NCBI GenBank assembly: GCA_028695895.1
Contig: JAQVIE010000002.1
Location: forward strand, 1-22,209
Direction of reading: 5' to 3'
Length of the DNA stretch: 22,209 nt
Source: Methanospirillum sp.
Lineage (GTDB): Archaea; Halobacteriota; Methanomicrobia; Methanomicrobiales; Methanospirillaceae
Shown here: positions 1-7,361 of the stretch, piece by piece
Position numbering within the stretch: the first letter of the stretch is position 1
Layout of the letters: each line of letters begins with the position of its first letter
Made by a program: the position numbers and the translations under genes
The notes under the pieces: generated by a model
What the model was told of the DNA's origin: nothing
Database searches by the model: none
Seen by the model: the letters and a program-made list of their open reading frames with translations, nothing else

Positions 1-1
1 G

Positions 2-559
2 GATGATATGAGAAACTGCACTCCAAACATGTTTGGTGCTACTTACGAAAAACTGGAAAAACCAGAGTCCATAGTCTGGCCATGTCCGACTGAAGATCAC
101 CCAGGAACTCCGATCCTGCACATCGGCAAATTCTCAACTGCTGACGGAAAGGGTAATCTCTTTGGTATTGAGTACCGTCCGCCTGCAGAAGTTGCAGATG
201 CAGAGTATCCGTTCACCATTATGACCGGACGTGTTATCTTCCACTATCATACCAGAACACAGACCGGCAGAAGTGCTGCACTCCATTATGAAGTGCCTGA
301 GTCATATATCCAGATAAACAACGACGATGCAAAACGACTTGGTATTACCCATGGTGACAAAATCCTCATCTCAAGCCGCCGCGGTAAGACTGAGACCCTT
401 GCACGTGTTACTGATGAGGTTGGACCAGGTGTCCTTTATATGGCCATGCACTTTGCAGATGGTGTAAATAACCTTACCAATACTGCACTGGATCCGATGT
501 CAAAGATGCCTGAGCTCAAGCACTGTGCTGTGAAAGTTGAAAAGATGGGAGGGAACTAA
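2..559 (+). CDS. fdhA: Formate dehydrogenase alpha subunit, C-terminal fragment (first copy)
   Basis: This is the last 185 codons of a molybdopterin-containing, F420-dependent formate dehydrogenase catalytic subunit; the window edge removes the N-terminal cluster and active-site domains. The piece corresponds to about residues 502-686 of the complete FdhA at 2012-4072, with roughly 80% identity by my count over 183 residues. It is the C-terminal molybdopterin dinucleotide-binding barrel, including the shared stretches LFGIEYRPPAEVADAEYPFT and HFADGVNNLTNTALDPMSKM. The TAA stop is one base before the ATG of the next gene, and a GGGAGG ribosome binding site (548-553) lies inside this gene, so fdhA and fdhB are translationally coupled exactly as in the second copy. 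The reading frame is open to the left edge, so this is truncation by the window and not a pseudogene. Confidence 0.95.
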   Translation, partial: DDMRNCTPNMFGATYEKLEKPESIVWPCPTEDHPGTPILHIGKFSTADGKGNLFGIEYRPPAEVADAEYPFTIMTGRVIFHYHTRTQTGRSAALHYEVPESYIQINNDDAKRLGITHGDKILISSRRGKTETLARVTDEVGPGVLYMAMHFADGVNNLTNTALDPMSKMPELKHCAVKVEKMGGN

Positions 560-560
560 G

Positions 561-1712
561 ATGGCAGCTAAAGGCGATATGATCTATGCCTGGACAACAG
601 ACAGTGGTGTTGCCGGGAAAGCCGAGTGTGGTGGTGCAGTTACTACCCTTCTTAAATATGCACTGGAAAACAAGATTGTAGATGTCGTTGTTGCGGTGAA
701 GAAAGGATTTGACCTGTATGATGCCGTCCCGGTTGCCGTAACCGATCCAAAGGATCTTGACCAGACAGCAGGTTCCCTGCACTGTGGTACCCTTCTCCTG
801 TCCACCTTTATCCAGAAATATCTGGACGGTGCAAAGAACATGAAGGTAGGTGTTGTTGTTAAGGGATGTGACCTTATGAGCCTTATCGAGCTTGGTAAGC
901 GTAATGAAGTCAACATGAACAATGTCCTTACCATTGGGGTCAACTGTGGTGGATCTGTAAATCCCATTCTGGGACGAAAGATGATCCAGGAAAAATTCGG
1001 TGTTGATCCTGACAAGGTTACCAAGGAAGAGATTGACAAAGGTCAGTTCATAATCGAATATGAAGGCGGTCACAAGGGCATCAAGATGGATGACCTTGAA
1101 GATGATGGATATGGTCGCAGGAGCAACTGTCGCCGGTGCAAGTACAAAATCCCGCGGCAGGCAGACCTTGCATGTGGTAACTGGGGAGTAATCGGCGAGA
1201 AAGCGGGCAAAGCAACCTTTGTTGAAGTTTGCAGTGACAAGGGTGCAGACCTGGTAAACAAAGCAGTCTCCGCCAAGAAACTTGAGACCAGTGCAGCAGA
1301 TCCGAAGGGTATTACAATTCGTGGCAAAACCGAGAATGCAATGCTCAAGCTCGGAGAAAAGTGGCGTAAGAAAGAATTTACAGCAATTCGTGACAATCTC
1401 TGGGACTTTATCAATAAGGAGACCTCCAGGTGTATCAAGTGTTACTCCTGTATTGAGAAATGTCCGGTCTGTATCACTACACCATTTGAAGGCAGGCCTG
1501 AATCATACATGGTCCGCCCAGGGTATATCCCCTCAGACCCGATGTTCCACCTTCGCAGATTTGCTCACATCTCTGACAGCTGTGTAAACTGTGGTCAGTG
1601 TGAGGAACTGTGTCCGGTTGAGATCCCACTGGCTCTTATTTCACATGCCATAAGGGTTGAAGCCGACAATGGATATGTTCCAAAGCTTGGGGTAGCTTCT
1701 TACAAAAACTAA
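561..1712 (+). CDS. fdhB: Formate dehydrogenase beta subunit, F420-reducing (first copy)
   Basis: FdhB takes electrons from FdhA through iron-sulfur clusters and passes them by flavin to coenzyme F420, or to heterodisulfide reductase in the bifurcating complex. The 383-residue protein starts MAAKGDM; an in-frame ATG at 537 is rejected because it lies inside fdhA, while 561 follows GGGAGG at good spacing and matches the second copy. Residues 1-280 are the FrhB/FdhB-type flavin/F420 region, with conserved RRSNCRRC near 186-193. A two-cluster ferredoxin module follows: C291, C294, C297, C301 and C341, C344, C347, C351. Compared with the second FdhB it is 31 residues shorter at the C-terminus, and it lacks the extra cysteines that follow the first cluster motif there (ITTPF in place of YCVEC). 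It is a genuine divergent paralogue with both canonical clusters intact. Confidence 0.95.
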   Translation: MAAKGDMIYAWTTDSGVAGKAECGGAVTTLLKYALENKIVDVVVAVKKGFDLYDAVPVAVTDPKDLDQTAGSLHCGTLLLSTFIQKYLDGAKNMKVGVVVKGCDLMSLIELGKRNEVNMNNVLTIGVNCGGSVNPILGRKMIQEKFGVDPDKVTKEEIDKGQFIIEYEGGHKGIKMDDLEDDGYGRRSNCRRCKYKIPRQADLACGNWGVIGEKAGKATFVEVCSDKGADLVNKAVSAKKLETSAADPKGITIRGKTENAMLKLGEKWRKKEFTAIRDNLWDFINKETSRCIKCYSCIEKCPVCITTPFEGRPESYMVRPGYIPSDPMFHLRRFAHISDSCVNCGQCEELCPVEIPLALISHAIRVEADNGYVPKLGVASYKN

Positions 1713-1728
1713 AAATTTACATACCCTC

Positions 1729-1760
1729 ATTTTTCCCTCTTTTTATCCGGTAATTTTTTT
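1729..1760 (+). terminator. T-run terminator after the first fdhAB
   Basis: Three T-runs lie 17-48 bases after the fdhB stop (1730-1734, 1740-1744, 1754-1760), without a strong preceding hairpin. Repeated oligo-T tracts are the usual form of archaeal intrinsic termination. It separates the first fdhAB pair from the promoter of the second. Confidence 0.6.
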
Positions 1761-1822
1761 AATTAATAATCGTGTGGATTTACTCCACTACTAATCACCA
1801 TTTTTTGGATTTAATTCGCCAG

Positions 1823-1832
1823 ATTTATATTA
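1823..1832 (+). promoter_or_regulatory. TATA box for the second fdhAB operon
   Basis: ATTTATATTA matches the archaeal TATA-box consensus. Transcription would be expected to start about 25 bases downstream, near 1850-1858. That falls immediately before the first predicted helix of the leader and gives a 5' leader of about 155 bases, long for an archaeal mRNA. Confidence 0.6.
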
Positions 1833-1852
1833 GTACCAATAAAAATACTATT

Positions 1853-2011
1853 CTGTATTGTGATCAGGGGGTGTGTATGTTTCACCCATGGACATATTCG
1901 GGTATGTCCATTCCTGTGTGCCTGGTTACAAAAAAGCATGATTAATCAGAATAGCAGATGCTATTTACCTGTAATTATTGGTATCTTTCACCAGCTGAAC
2001 TCGGGTGAAAT
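1853..2011 (+). promoter_or_regulatory. Structured 5' leader of fdhA (candidate regulatory RNA)
   Basis: Pairings seen by eye. Closing helix P1 is 1859-1868 with 1921-1930, 10 pairs including two G-U. Inside it sit hairpin P2 (GGGTG 1869-1873 with CACCC 1883-1887) and hairpin P3 (ATGGACATA 1888-1896 with TATGTCCAT 1903-1911, 9 perfect pairs, loop TTCGGG), so P1-P3 make a three-way junction with almost no unpaired bases on the 5' side. Further downstream, ATAGCA/TGCTAT (1951-1956/1959-1964) competes with AGCAT/ATGCT (1935-1939/1958-1962). Finally TTTCACC (1986-1992) can pair with GGTGAAA (2004-2010), hiding the GGTGA ribosome binding site three bases before the ATG. The structure is seen; a regulatory role is inferred. 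I recognise no known riboswitch family. Confidence 0.5.
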
Positions 2012-4072
2012 ATGAGTGAAAATACAGAATTAATGAAATATGTGGCGACCACCTGTCCATACTGTGGAGTTGGCTGTACACTTAACCTGGTAGTGAACAA
2101 TGGCAAGGTCGTAGGTGTTGAACCAAACCAGAGATCTCCCATCAATGAAGGAAAACTCTGTCCAAAAGGAGTTACCTGCTGGGAACATGTTCACAGCCCT
2201 GACCGCCTTACTACCCCCCTGATCAAGAAGGATGGCAAGTTCGAGGAAGCAACATGGGACGAAGCTCTTGATCTTGTTGCAAAGAACTTCAAGACCATCT
2301 ATGAGAAAAACGGTCCTAAGGGACTGGGATTCCAGACCTCATGCAGAACTGTCAATGAAGACTGTTATATCTTCCAGAAGTTTGCACGGGTTGCATTCAA
2401 GACAAATAACGTTGACAACTGTGCCCGTATCTGTCACGGACCTTCTGTTGCAGGTCTTTCCCTCTCATTTGGTTCAGGTGCAGCAACAAACGGATTTGAA
2501 GATGCTCTGAACTCAGATTTAATCCTTATCTGGGGATCAAATGCAGTAGAAGCACATCCGCTTGCAGGACGCAGGATTGCACAGGCAAAAAAGAGAGGTA
2601 TCCCGATTATTGCTGTTGACCCACGGTATACCATGACTGCCCGTCTTGCTGATACCTATGTGCGGTTTAATCCGTCAACCCACATTGCCCTTGCAAACTC
2701 CATGATGTACTGGATAATCAAGGAAGGCCTGGAAGACAAAAAATTCATACAGGACAGGGTGAACGGCTTTGATGATCTTAAGAAAGTTGTTGAGAACTAC
2801 GCTGATGCAGAGGCAATCCATGGTGTTCCACTTGATGTCGTAAAAGACATGGCATTCAAGTATGCAAAAGCAAAGAACGCCGTTATTATCTACTGTCTTG
2901 GTATCACCGAACTTACCACCGGAACTGACAATGTCCGTTCAATGGGTAACCTTGCTCTCCTGACAGGTAATGTCGGCCGTGAGGGTGTTGGTGTCAACCC
3001 GCTCCGTGGTCAGAACAATGTACAGGGTGCCTGTGACATGGGTGCATACCCGAATGTTTACTCCGGGTACCAGAAGTGTGAAGTTGCAGAAAACCGTGCC
3101 AAGATGGAGAAGGCCTGGGGAATTACCGATCTTCCTGACTGGTATGGTGCAACTCTCGTTGAACAGATAAAGCAATGTGGTGAAGAGATAAAGGGCATGT
3201 ATGTCCTCGGTCTGAACCCTGTTGTCACCTATCCTGACTCCAACCTGGTTAAACGGCAGTTTGAAAAACTTGACTTCCTTGTCATTCAGGACATCTTCTT
3301 CACCGAGAGCTGTCATTATGCAGACGTAATCCTTCCCGGAGCATGTTTCGCAGAGAAGGATGGAACGTTTACCAGCGGGGAACGAAGAATTAACCGTGTC
3401 AGAAAAGCAGTAAATCCACCAGGCCAGTCACAGGAAGATATCTGGATCATTGCTGAACTTGCAAAGAAGATGGGTCTTAAGGGCTTTGATCTTCCGACTG
3501 CAAAGGATGTATGGGATGATATGAGAGCAGTTACCCCGTCCATGTTCGGAGCCACCTATGAGAAACTTGAAAGACCTGAATCCATCTGCTGGCCATGCCC
3601 GACTGAGGAACACATGGGAACTCCGATACTGCACCGTGAAAAGTTCGGAACCGCTGACGGGAAGGGCAATCTTTTTGGTATCGAGTACCGTCCGCCTGCA
3701 GAAGTTGCAGATGCTGAGTATCCGTTCACCCTTATGACCGGACGTCTCATCTTCCACTACCATTCCAGGACTCAGACTGGTCGTGCTGCTGACATGCACC
3801 GTGAAGTGCCAGAATCTTATGCACAGATAAATGTCGAGGATGCAAACCGCCTTGGTATTAAAAACGGTGAATATATCAAGCTGAAAAGCCGCCGTGGAGA
3901 GACAACAACACTTGCACGTGTCACTGATGAAGTTGCACCTGGTGTTGTTTACATGACCATGCACTTTGCAGATGGTGTCAACAACCTGACAAATACAGCA
4001 TTAGACCCGATGTCAAAGATGCCGGAGCTTAAGCACTGTGCCATTTCGATTGAAAAGGCAGGAGGTAACTAA
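2012..4072 (+). CDS. fdhA: Formate dehydrogenase alpha (catalytic) subunit, second copy
   Basis: This 686-residue cytoplasmic enzyme oxidises formate to CO2 at a Mo- or W-bis(pyranopterin) centre. N-terminal [4Fe-4S] ligands are C15, C18, C22 (CPYCGVGC) and C50 (KLCPKG). The metal ligand is C141 in CARICHGP, followed by the conserved H142, so this is a cysteine enzyme rather than a selenocysteine one. The middle region is the usual DMSO-reductase-family fold (IWGSNAVEAHPLAGRR near 183), and the last 180 residues form the dinucleotide-binding barrel. Length is normal for archaeal FdhA. The start ATG follows GGTGA with only a 3-base gap, and no better start exists before C15. The gene ends one base before fdhB. 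FdhD at 5400 would sulfurate its cofactor. Confidence 0.97.
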   Translation: MSENTELMKYVATTCPYCGVGCTLNLVVNNGKVVGVEPNQRSPINEGKLCPKGVTCWEHVHSPDRLTTPLIKKDGKFEEATWDEALDLVAKNFKTIYEKNGPKGLGFQTSCRTVNEDCYIFQKFARVAFKTNNVDNCARICHGPSVAGLSLSFGSGAATNGFEDALNSDLILIWGSNAVEAHPLAGRRIAQAKKRGIPIIAVDPRYTMTARLADTYVRFNPSTHIALANSMMYWIIKEGLEDKKFIQDRVNGFDDLKKVVENYADAEAIHGVPLDVVKDMAFKYAKAKNAVIIYCLGITELTTGTDNVRSMGNLALLTGNVGREGVGVNPLRGQNNVQGACDMGAYPNVYSGYQKCEVAENRAKMEKAWGITDLPDWYGATLVEQIKQCGEEIKGMYVLGLNPVVTYPDSNLVKRQFEKLDFLVIQDIFFTESCHYADVILPGACFAEKDGTFTSGERRINRVRKAVNPPGQSQEDIWIIAELAKKMGLKGFDLPTAKDVWDDMRAVTPSMFGATYEKLERPESICWPCPTEEHMGTPILHREKFGTADGKGNLFGIEYRPPAEVADAEYPFTLMTGRLIFHYHSRTQTGRAADMHREVPESYAQINVEDANRLGIKNGEYIKLKSRRGETTTLARVTDEVAPGVVYMTMHFADGVNNLTNTALDPMSKMPELKHCAISIEKAGGN

Positions 4073-4073
4073 G

Positions 4074-5318
4074 ATGGCAGCAAAAGGCGATATGCTCTAT
4101 GCATGGGCAAAAGATGCAGAAATACAGAAGAAAGGAGAGTGTGGAGGAGCAGTAACCGCACTTCTTAAGCATGCTCTTGAGAACAAGATGGTTGACGCTG
4201 TTATTGCCATCAAAAAGGGTAAAGACCTCTACGATGCAGTGCCGACGGTCATCACAAACCCTGAGGATCTTATTCAGACCGCAGGGTCACTGCACTGTGG
4301 TACCCTCCTTATCCCCAAGCTTATCAAGAAATATCTGAACGGTGCCAAAGACATGAAGCTCGCAGTCACCTGTAAAGGCTGTGATGCCATGGCTTTTTAT
4401 GAGCTTGCAAAACGGAATCAGATAAACCTTGATAATATCATCATGATCGGAGTCAATTGTGGTGGTTCAGTCAGCCCGGTAGTTGCAAGGAAGATGATTG
4501 CTGACAAGTTCGAAGTTGATCCTGACAAGGTTACCAAGGAAGAGATTGACAAGGGTCAGTTCATCATCGAGTTTGAGGGCGGTCACAAGGGTATCAAGAT
4601 TGATGATCTTGAAGAAGAAGGATACGGACGCCGTTCCAACTGCCGCAGATGCAAGATGAAAGTCCCACGCCAGGCAGATATTGCAGCAGGTAACTGGGGA
4701 GTTATCGGAGACAAGGCAGGTAAAGCTACATTCCTTGAAATCTGCTCTGATAAGGGTGCAAACCTTGTAAACAGTGCACAGTCAAAAGGTGATCTTGAGA
4801 CAAGTGCAGCAGATTCAAAAGGTATAGAGATAAGGGGCAAGGTTGAGAAAGCCATGCTCAAGCTTGGAGACATATGGAGAAAACGCGACTTTGATGGTCT
4901 TGGAAAGGGCAAAGACCGACTCAAGCTCATGATGGCAGAGTCTTCAAAATGTGTCAAGTGTTATGCCTGTATTGAAGCTTGTCCAATCTGTTATTGTGTT
5001 GAGTGTTCCACTAAAAAGCCATGGTATGTTGCTCCAGGAGTTCTGCCAACCAGCTTCATGTTCCACCTGATAAGGTTTGCACATGTTTCAGACTCCTGTG
5101 TTAACTGTGGTCAGTGTGAAGAACTCTGTCCAATGGAGATTCCGAATGCACTCTTCATGCATTCCCAGCAGGTTGAGATTGAAAAGATGTTCGGCCATGT
5201 TCCAGGTCAGGATTTAACTCCGCCAATTCATGCCCTTGTTGAAGAGAAATCTGAGCGTGCACGTCTTGATGCGACCGGAACTGATTCAATCTATTCCAAC
5301 ATCTTTGCAGACGAATAA
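4074..5318 (+). CDS. fdhB: Formate dehydrogenase beta subunit, F420-reducing (second copy)
   Basis: This 414-residue partner of the FdhA just upstream carries electrons to flavin and F420. The start is the ATG at 4074, behind GGAGGT (4061-4066) inside fdhA; the in-frame ATG at 4038 is inside fdhA and is rejected. It shares the FrhB/FdhB core and the RRSNCRRC motif with the first copy. The ferredoxin module has C293, C296, C299 and C303, then three more cysteines (C306, C308, C311, in ICYCVEC), of which the first copy keeps only the first. The second cluster motif is DSCVNCGQCEELCP. A C-terminal tail of about 45 residues, rich in charged residues, is longer and different from the first copy. 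A 50-base stretch (4515-4564) is nearly identical to 1002-1051. Confidence 0.96.
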   Translation: MAAKGDMLYAWAKDAEIQKKGECGGAVTALLKHALENKMVDAVIAIKKGKDLYDAVPTVITNPEDLIQTAGSLHCGTLLIPKLIKKYLNGAKDMKLAVTCKGCDAMAFYELAKRNQINLDNIIMIGVNCGGSVSPVVARKMIADKFEVDPDKVTKEEIDKGQFIIEFEGGHKGIKIDDLEEEGYGRRSNCRRCKMKVPRQADIAAGNWGVIGDKAGKATFLEICSDKGANLVNSAQSKGDLETSAADSKGIEIRGKVEKAMLKLGDIWRKRDFDGLGKGKDRLKLMMAESSKCVKCYACIEACPICYCVECSTKKPWYVAPGVLPTSFMFHLIRFAHVSDSCVNCGQCEELCPMEIPNALFMHSQQVEIEKMFGHVPGQDLTPPIHALVEEKSERARLDATGTDSIYSNIFADE

Positions 5319-5326
5319 ACCCAACC

Positions 5327-5339
5327 TTTTTTTCTTTTT
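5327..5339 (+). terminator. T-run terminator after the second fdhAB
   Basis: Seven T followed by C and five T begin nine bases after the fdhB stop, with no hairpin. This fits archaeal oligo-T termination. I see no convincing TATA box between here and fdhD, so fdhD may depend partly on read-through. Confidence 0.55.
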
Positions 5340-5399
5340 ACTTCCAGTATCTCATAAGACCAGAGTTGATCTCTTTTCCACTCCTGGCAGGTGACAGAG

Positions 5400-6188
5400 A
5401 TGACAGATGTAAAAGATACCATAATGCAAAATATTACAAAAGAAATCCAGGTAGTTAAAGCTCATGGGGATGAAACAAAGGAAACAACCGTTGAAGTATG
5501 CATGGAATCCAGGATTGTTTTTTCTCTGAACGGCTGCATTGTAGGGGATCTTTCGATAACTCCACTTGATCTTAAAGCCTTTGCAACCGGATATCTCATC
5601 TGCGAAGGGTACATCTGTGCCATGGAGGAGATAGAGGATATCTCAATAGATCTTCCGAATATTTCAGTTACTACCAGGAATGGTGAAGTTCCGGTTGGAA
5701 AGTTCTCTAAGAACAGCTCCGGAGGATCATGCAGGGATCTTCTTCCCGGCGGAGAACTCCCACCACTTCCTGATGGGTTTGTTGTGAATGCAAAGACCAT
5801 TCTTCGCTCGATGGACAAAGTGAATGATTATTCTGTCATATGGAAACGAACCGGCGGGATGCATTGCAGCCTTATCATTGACAAGGACGGAGAGGTTATA
5901 TCCGGAGTTGAAGACATGGGCAGGCATACTACGGTCGATAAAGTTGTAGGTATGGCAATTATTAAGGGAGCTTATCTCTCTGACTGTTATCTTGTAAGTT
6001 CAGGTCGTCTTCCGGTTGATATGGTCGCAAAAGCGTACCGTGCCGGAATACCTGTTATGATATCCAACAATGCTGCATTTGCCGGGGGAATTGAATTTGC
6101 AAAAAAGGTGAATATGACCCTTGCAGGGTTTGTAAGACCGCCAGATATGACTATTTACACTGGTGCCAGCCGGATAGTATTCTCCTGA
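5400..6188 (+). CDS. fdhD: FdhD, formate dehydrogenase sulfurtransferase
   Basis: FdhD transfers sulfur from a cysteine desulfurase to the molybdenum cofactor before its insertion in formate dehydrogenase. The 262-residue protein shows the family motifs TGGMHCSLI (151-159), EDMGRHTTVDKVVG (171-184) and SGRLPVDMVAKAYRAGIP (201-218). I start it at ATG 5400, five bases after AGGTGA (5389-5394); the upstream in-frame GTG at 5391 is part of that ribosome binding site. Oddity: where characterised bacterial FdhD proteins have a CxxC pair, this one reads SSGGSC (106-111), so only C111 remains. It follows fdhAB by 81 bases and faces the FmdE-like gene with a four-base gap. Confidence 0.93.
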   Translation: MTDVKDTIMQNITKEIQVVKAHGDETKETTVEVCMESRIVFSLNGCIVGDLSITPLDLKAFATGYLICEGYICAMEEIEDISIDLPNISVTTRNGEVPVGKFSKNSSGGSCRDLLPGGELPPLPDGFVVNAKTILRSMDKVNDYSVIWKRTGGMHCSLIIDKDGEVISGVEDMGRHTTVDKVVGMAIIKGAYLSDCYLVSSGRLPVDMVAKAYRAGIPVMISNNAAFAGGIEFAKKVNMTLAGFVRPPDMTIYTGASRIVFS

Positions 6189-6192
6189 ATAT

Positions 6193-6852
6193 TCAGATTT
6201 TTTCGTAATATTTCTGGCTTCCACATCCAGGACAAAGACCATTTTCAAGAAGGTTTTCCGGAACAGGTTCGCCACATGATGAACATGTTCCTGTTTTCCA
6301 TTTCTGCTTATGGGTAACTTTCACTTTAACCTTTTCCGAGGACAGCATTCCGGTACCTTTGCTTATGATCTCCTCAACCAGTTTTTTCTTCATGGTCTTT
6401 CCATCAAAGTCAGGTGTATTTGCAAACCATGCTTTTAGAACCGGGGTGTCTTCCAGCTTGGCAGGGTCCATTCTGACTCTTACTCCCTCTGCATAATCCT
6501 CATCACTTGGCCAGTTCACTGTCATTGCAAACCGCCCGATATTTATAACTCGTAACCGGTGATTGCCAGGAGTGCAATGCAATATCACCTGTAGTGGATC
6601 AGGGGCACATTTTGAGGTTTCACAGACGGAATACAACTTTTCACCAGGTTTTGCACCAAGGAGTGACAAGGCATAATCAACCATGTAAACGCCAATCAAA
6701 AGTCCGGCTGCTGTGCCCATGTGAAAATCAATGCATCGGTCAAACCAGTCAATAAGAGTATCACTACTTCCATTTTTTTTAAGAAGAGAAAGAATTTCTT
6801 CTTTTGAATATTCGTCCCCGTGTTTGGACATACAAATAATGTTTGACTTCAT
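6193..6852 (-). CDS. FmdE-family protein with C-terminal zinc ribbon
   Basis: FmdE-domain proteins occur in Mo/W formylmethanofuran dehydrogenase operons; their biochemical role is not settled. This 219-residue protein has the domain at about 35-115 (DFHMGTAAGLLIGVYMVDYA, then VCETSKCAPDPLQVILHCTP). The usual histidine-cysteine motif at the start of the domain (FHGHxCPG in the family as I recall it) is degenerate here (FHMGTAAG), while C77, C82 and C93 remain. The end is a zinc ribbon, C190-x2-C193 and C207-x2-C210. Start is ATG 6852; the next in-frame ATG is at 6831, and neither has a clear ribosome binding site. It converges on fdhD and diverges from the fmd operon. A link to cofactor or metal handling for FDH/FMD is inference. 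Confidence 0.75.
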   Translation of the reverse strand: MKSNIICMSKHGDEYSKEEILSLLKKNGSSDTLIDWFDRCIDFHMGTAAGLLIGVYMVDYALSLLGAKPGEKLYSVCETSKCAPDPLQVILHCTPGNHRLRVINIGRFAMTVNWPSDEDYAEGVRVRMDPAKLEDTPVLKAWFANTPDFDGKTMKKKLVEEIISKGTGMLSSEKVKVKVTHKQKWKTGTCSSCGEPVPENLLENGLCPGCGSQKYYEKI

Positions 6853-7299
6853 GACATATACAAATTGATATGCTTACCTCACCCAGAGTTTTTCAAGTTA
6901 ACAAAGAAGAAGAGTAAAATTATAAGTAAAAATAATCTAAATTGATTGATTTATAAAATTGTAAACTAAATATCCATAATATCATCTTTTGTTTTCACCA
7001 ATATTCAACAACTTATGCGGCACCATACATGGATGATGTATCAGAAAATTCATAAGTTAATATTTTTCAACTTTTTAGTTCTAAAAATTAATTGATAATA
7101 ATTAACCAGTCACGCAGAAGTGTAAGTTAAGTAAATTATACCTAAAGTCTAAAAAATCAAATAAATATACTTATATTCACCAGGATCCTCTCACCAATTT
7201 TCTCCAAAATTCTAAGATAAACCAAAACGATTATTAATTCATATTATCCATGTTGTATTGCCTGGATTGAATCCCCGGGCACATGTTTAACGTGATGGG

Positions 7300-7361
7300 G
7301 GCAGAATCAACCCGAATTCGTGAAGGATTTCCCGAGTTCTTCCTTCATGAATGGTTCTGCC
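7300..7361. ncRNA. Long bulged hairpin, candidate small RNA
   Basis: Outer helix: GGCAGAATCA (7300-7309) pairs with TGGTTCTGCC (7352-7361), 10 pairs with one G-U. Inner helix: 7317-7327 pairs with 7341-7351, 11 pairs with one G-U. A 7-base bulge (ACCCGAA) lies on one side only, and the loop has 13 bases. Such a GC-richer hairpin in AT-rich spacer suggests a transcribed RNA. Strand is unresolved. On the minus strand a TATA-like GATATATG (about 7385-7392) would place initiation almost exactly at the hairpin's first base. On the plus strand the T-rich tracts at 7410-7435 would serve as terminator. The flank 7291-7307 contains the element shared with the moeA leader. I recognise no known RNA family. 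Confidence 0.45.

Noticed and set aside
537..560. Upstream ATG for the first fdhB (and the equivalent at 4038 for the second)
   Set aside because: Both lie inside fdhA; the two copies share start MAAKGDM with a well-placed GGAGG-type site, so the later ATG is preferred.
1998..2010. GAACTCGGG motif common to the fdhA leader, the 7300-7361 hairpin loop (minus strand) and, partly, the moeA leader
   Set aside because: Only 7-9 bases match, which is not far from chance for regions of this size; kept as a note and not as a shared element.
2420..2460. Possible selenocysteine at the FDH active site
   Set aside because: The codon at the metal ligand is an ordinary cysteine (CARICHGP), and the frame has no internal TGA; the same is true for FmdB.
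6853..7260. tRNA or other known RNA in the AT-rich spacer
   Set aside because: No cloverleaf, T-loop consensus or conserved RNA motif could be found; only short AT-rich repeats.
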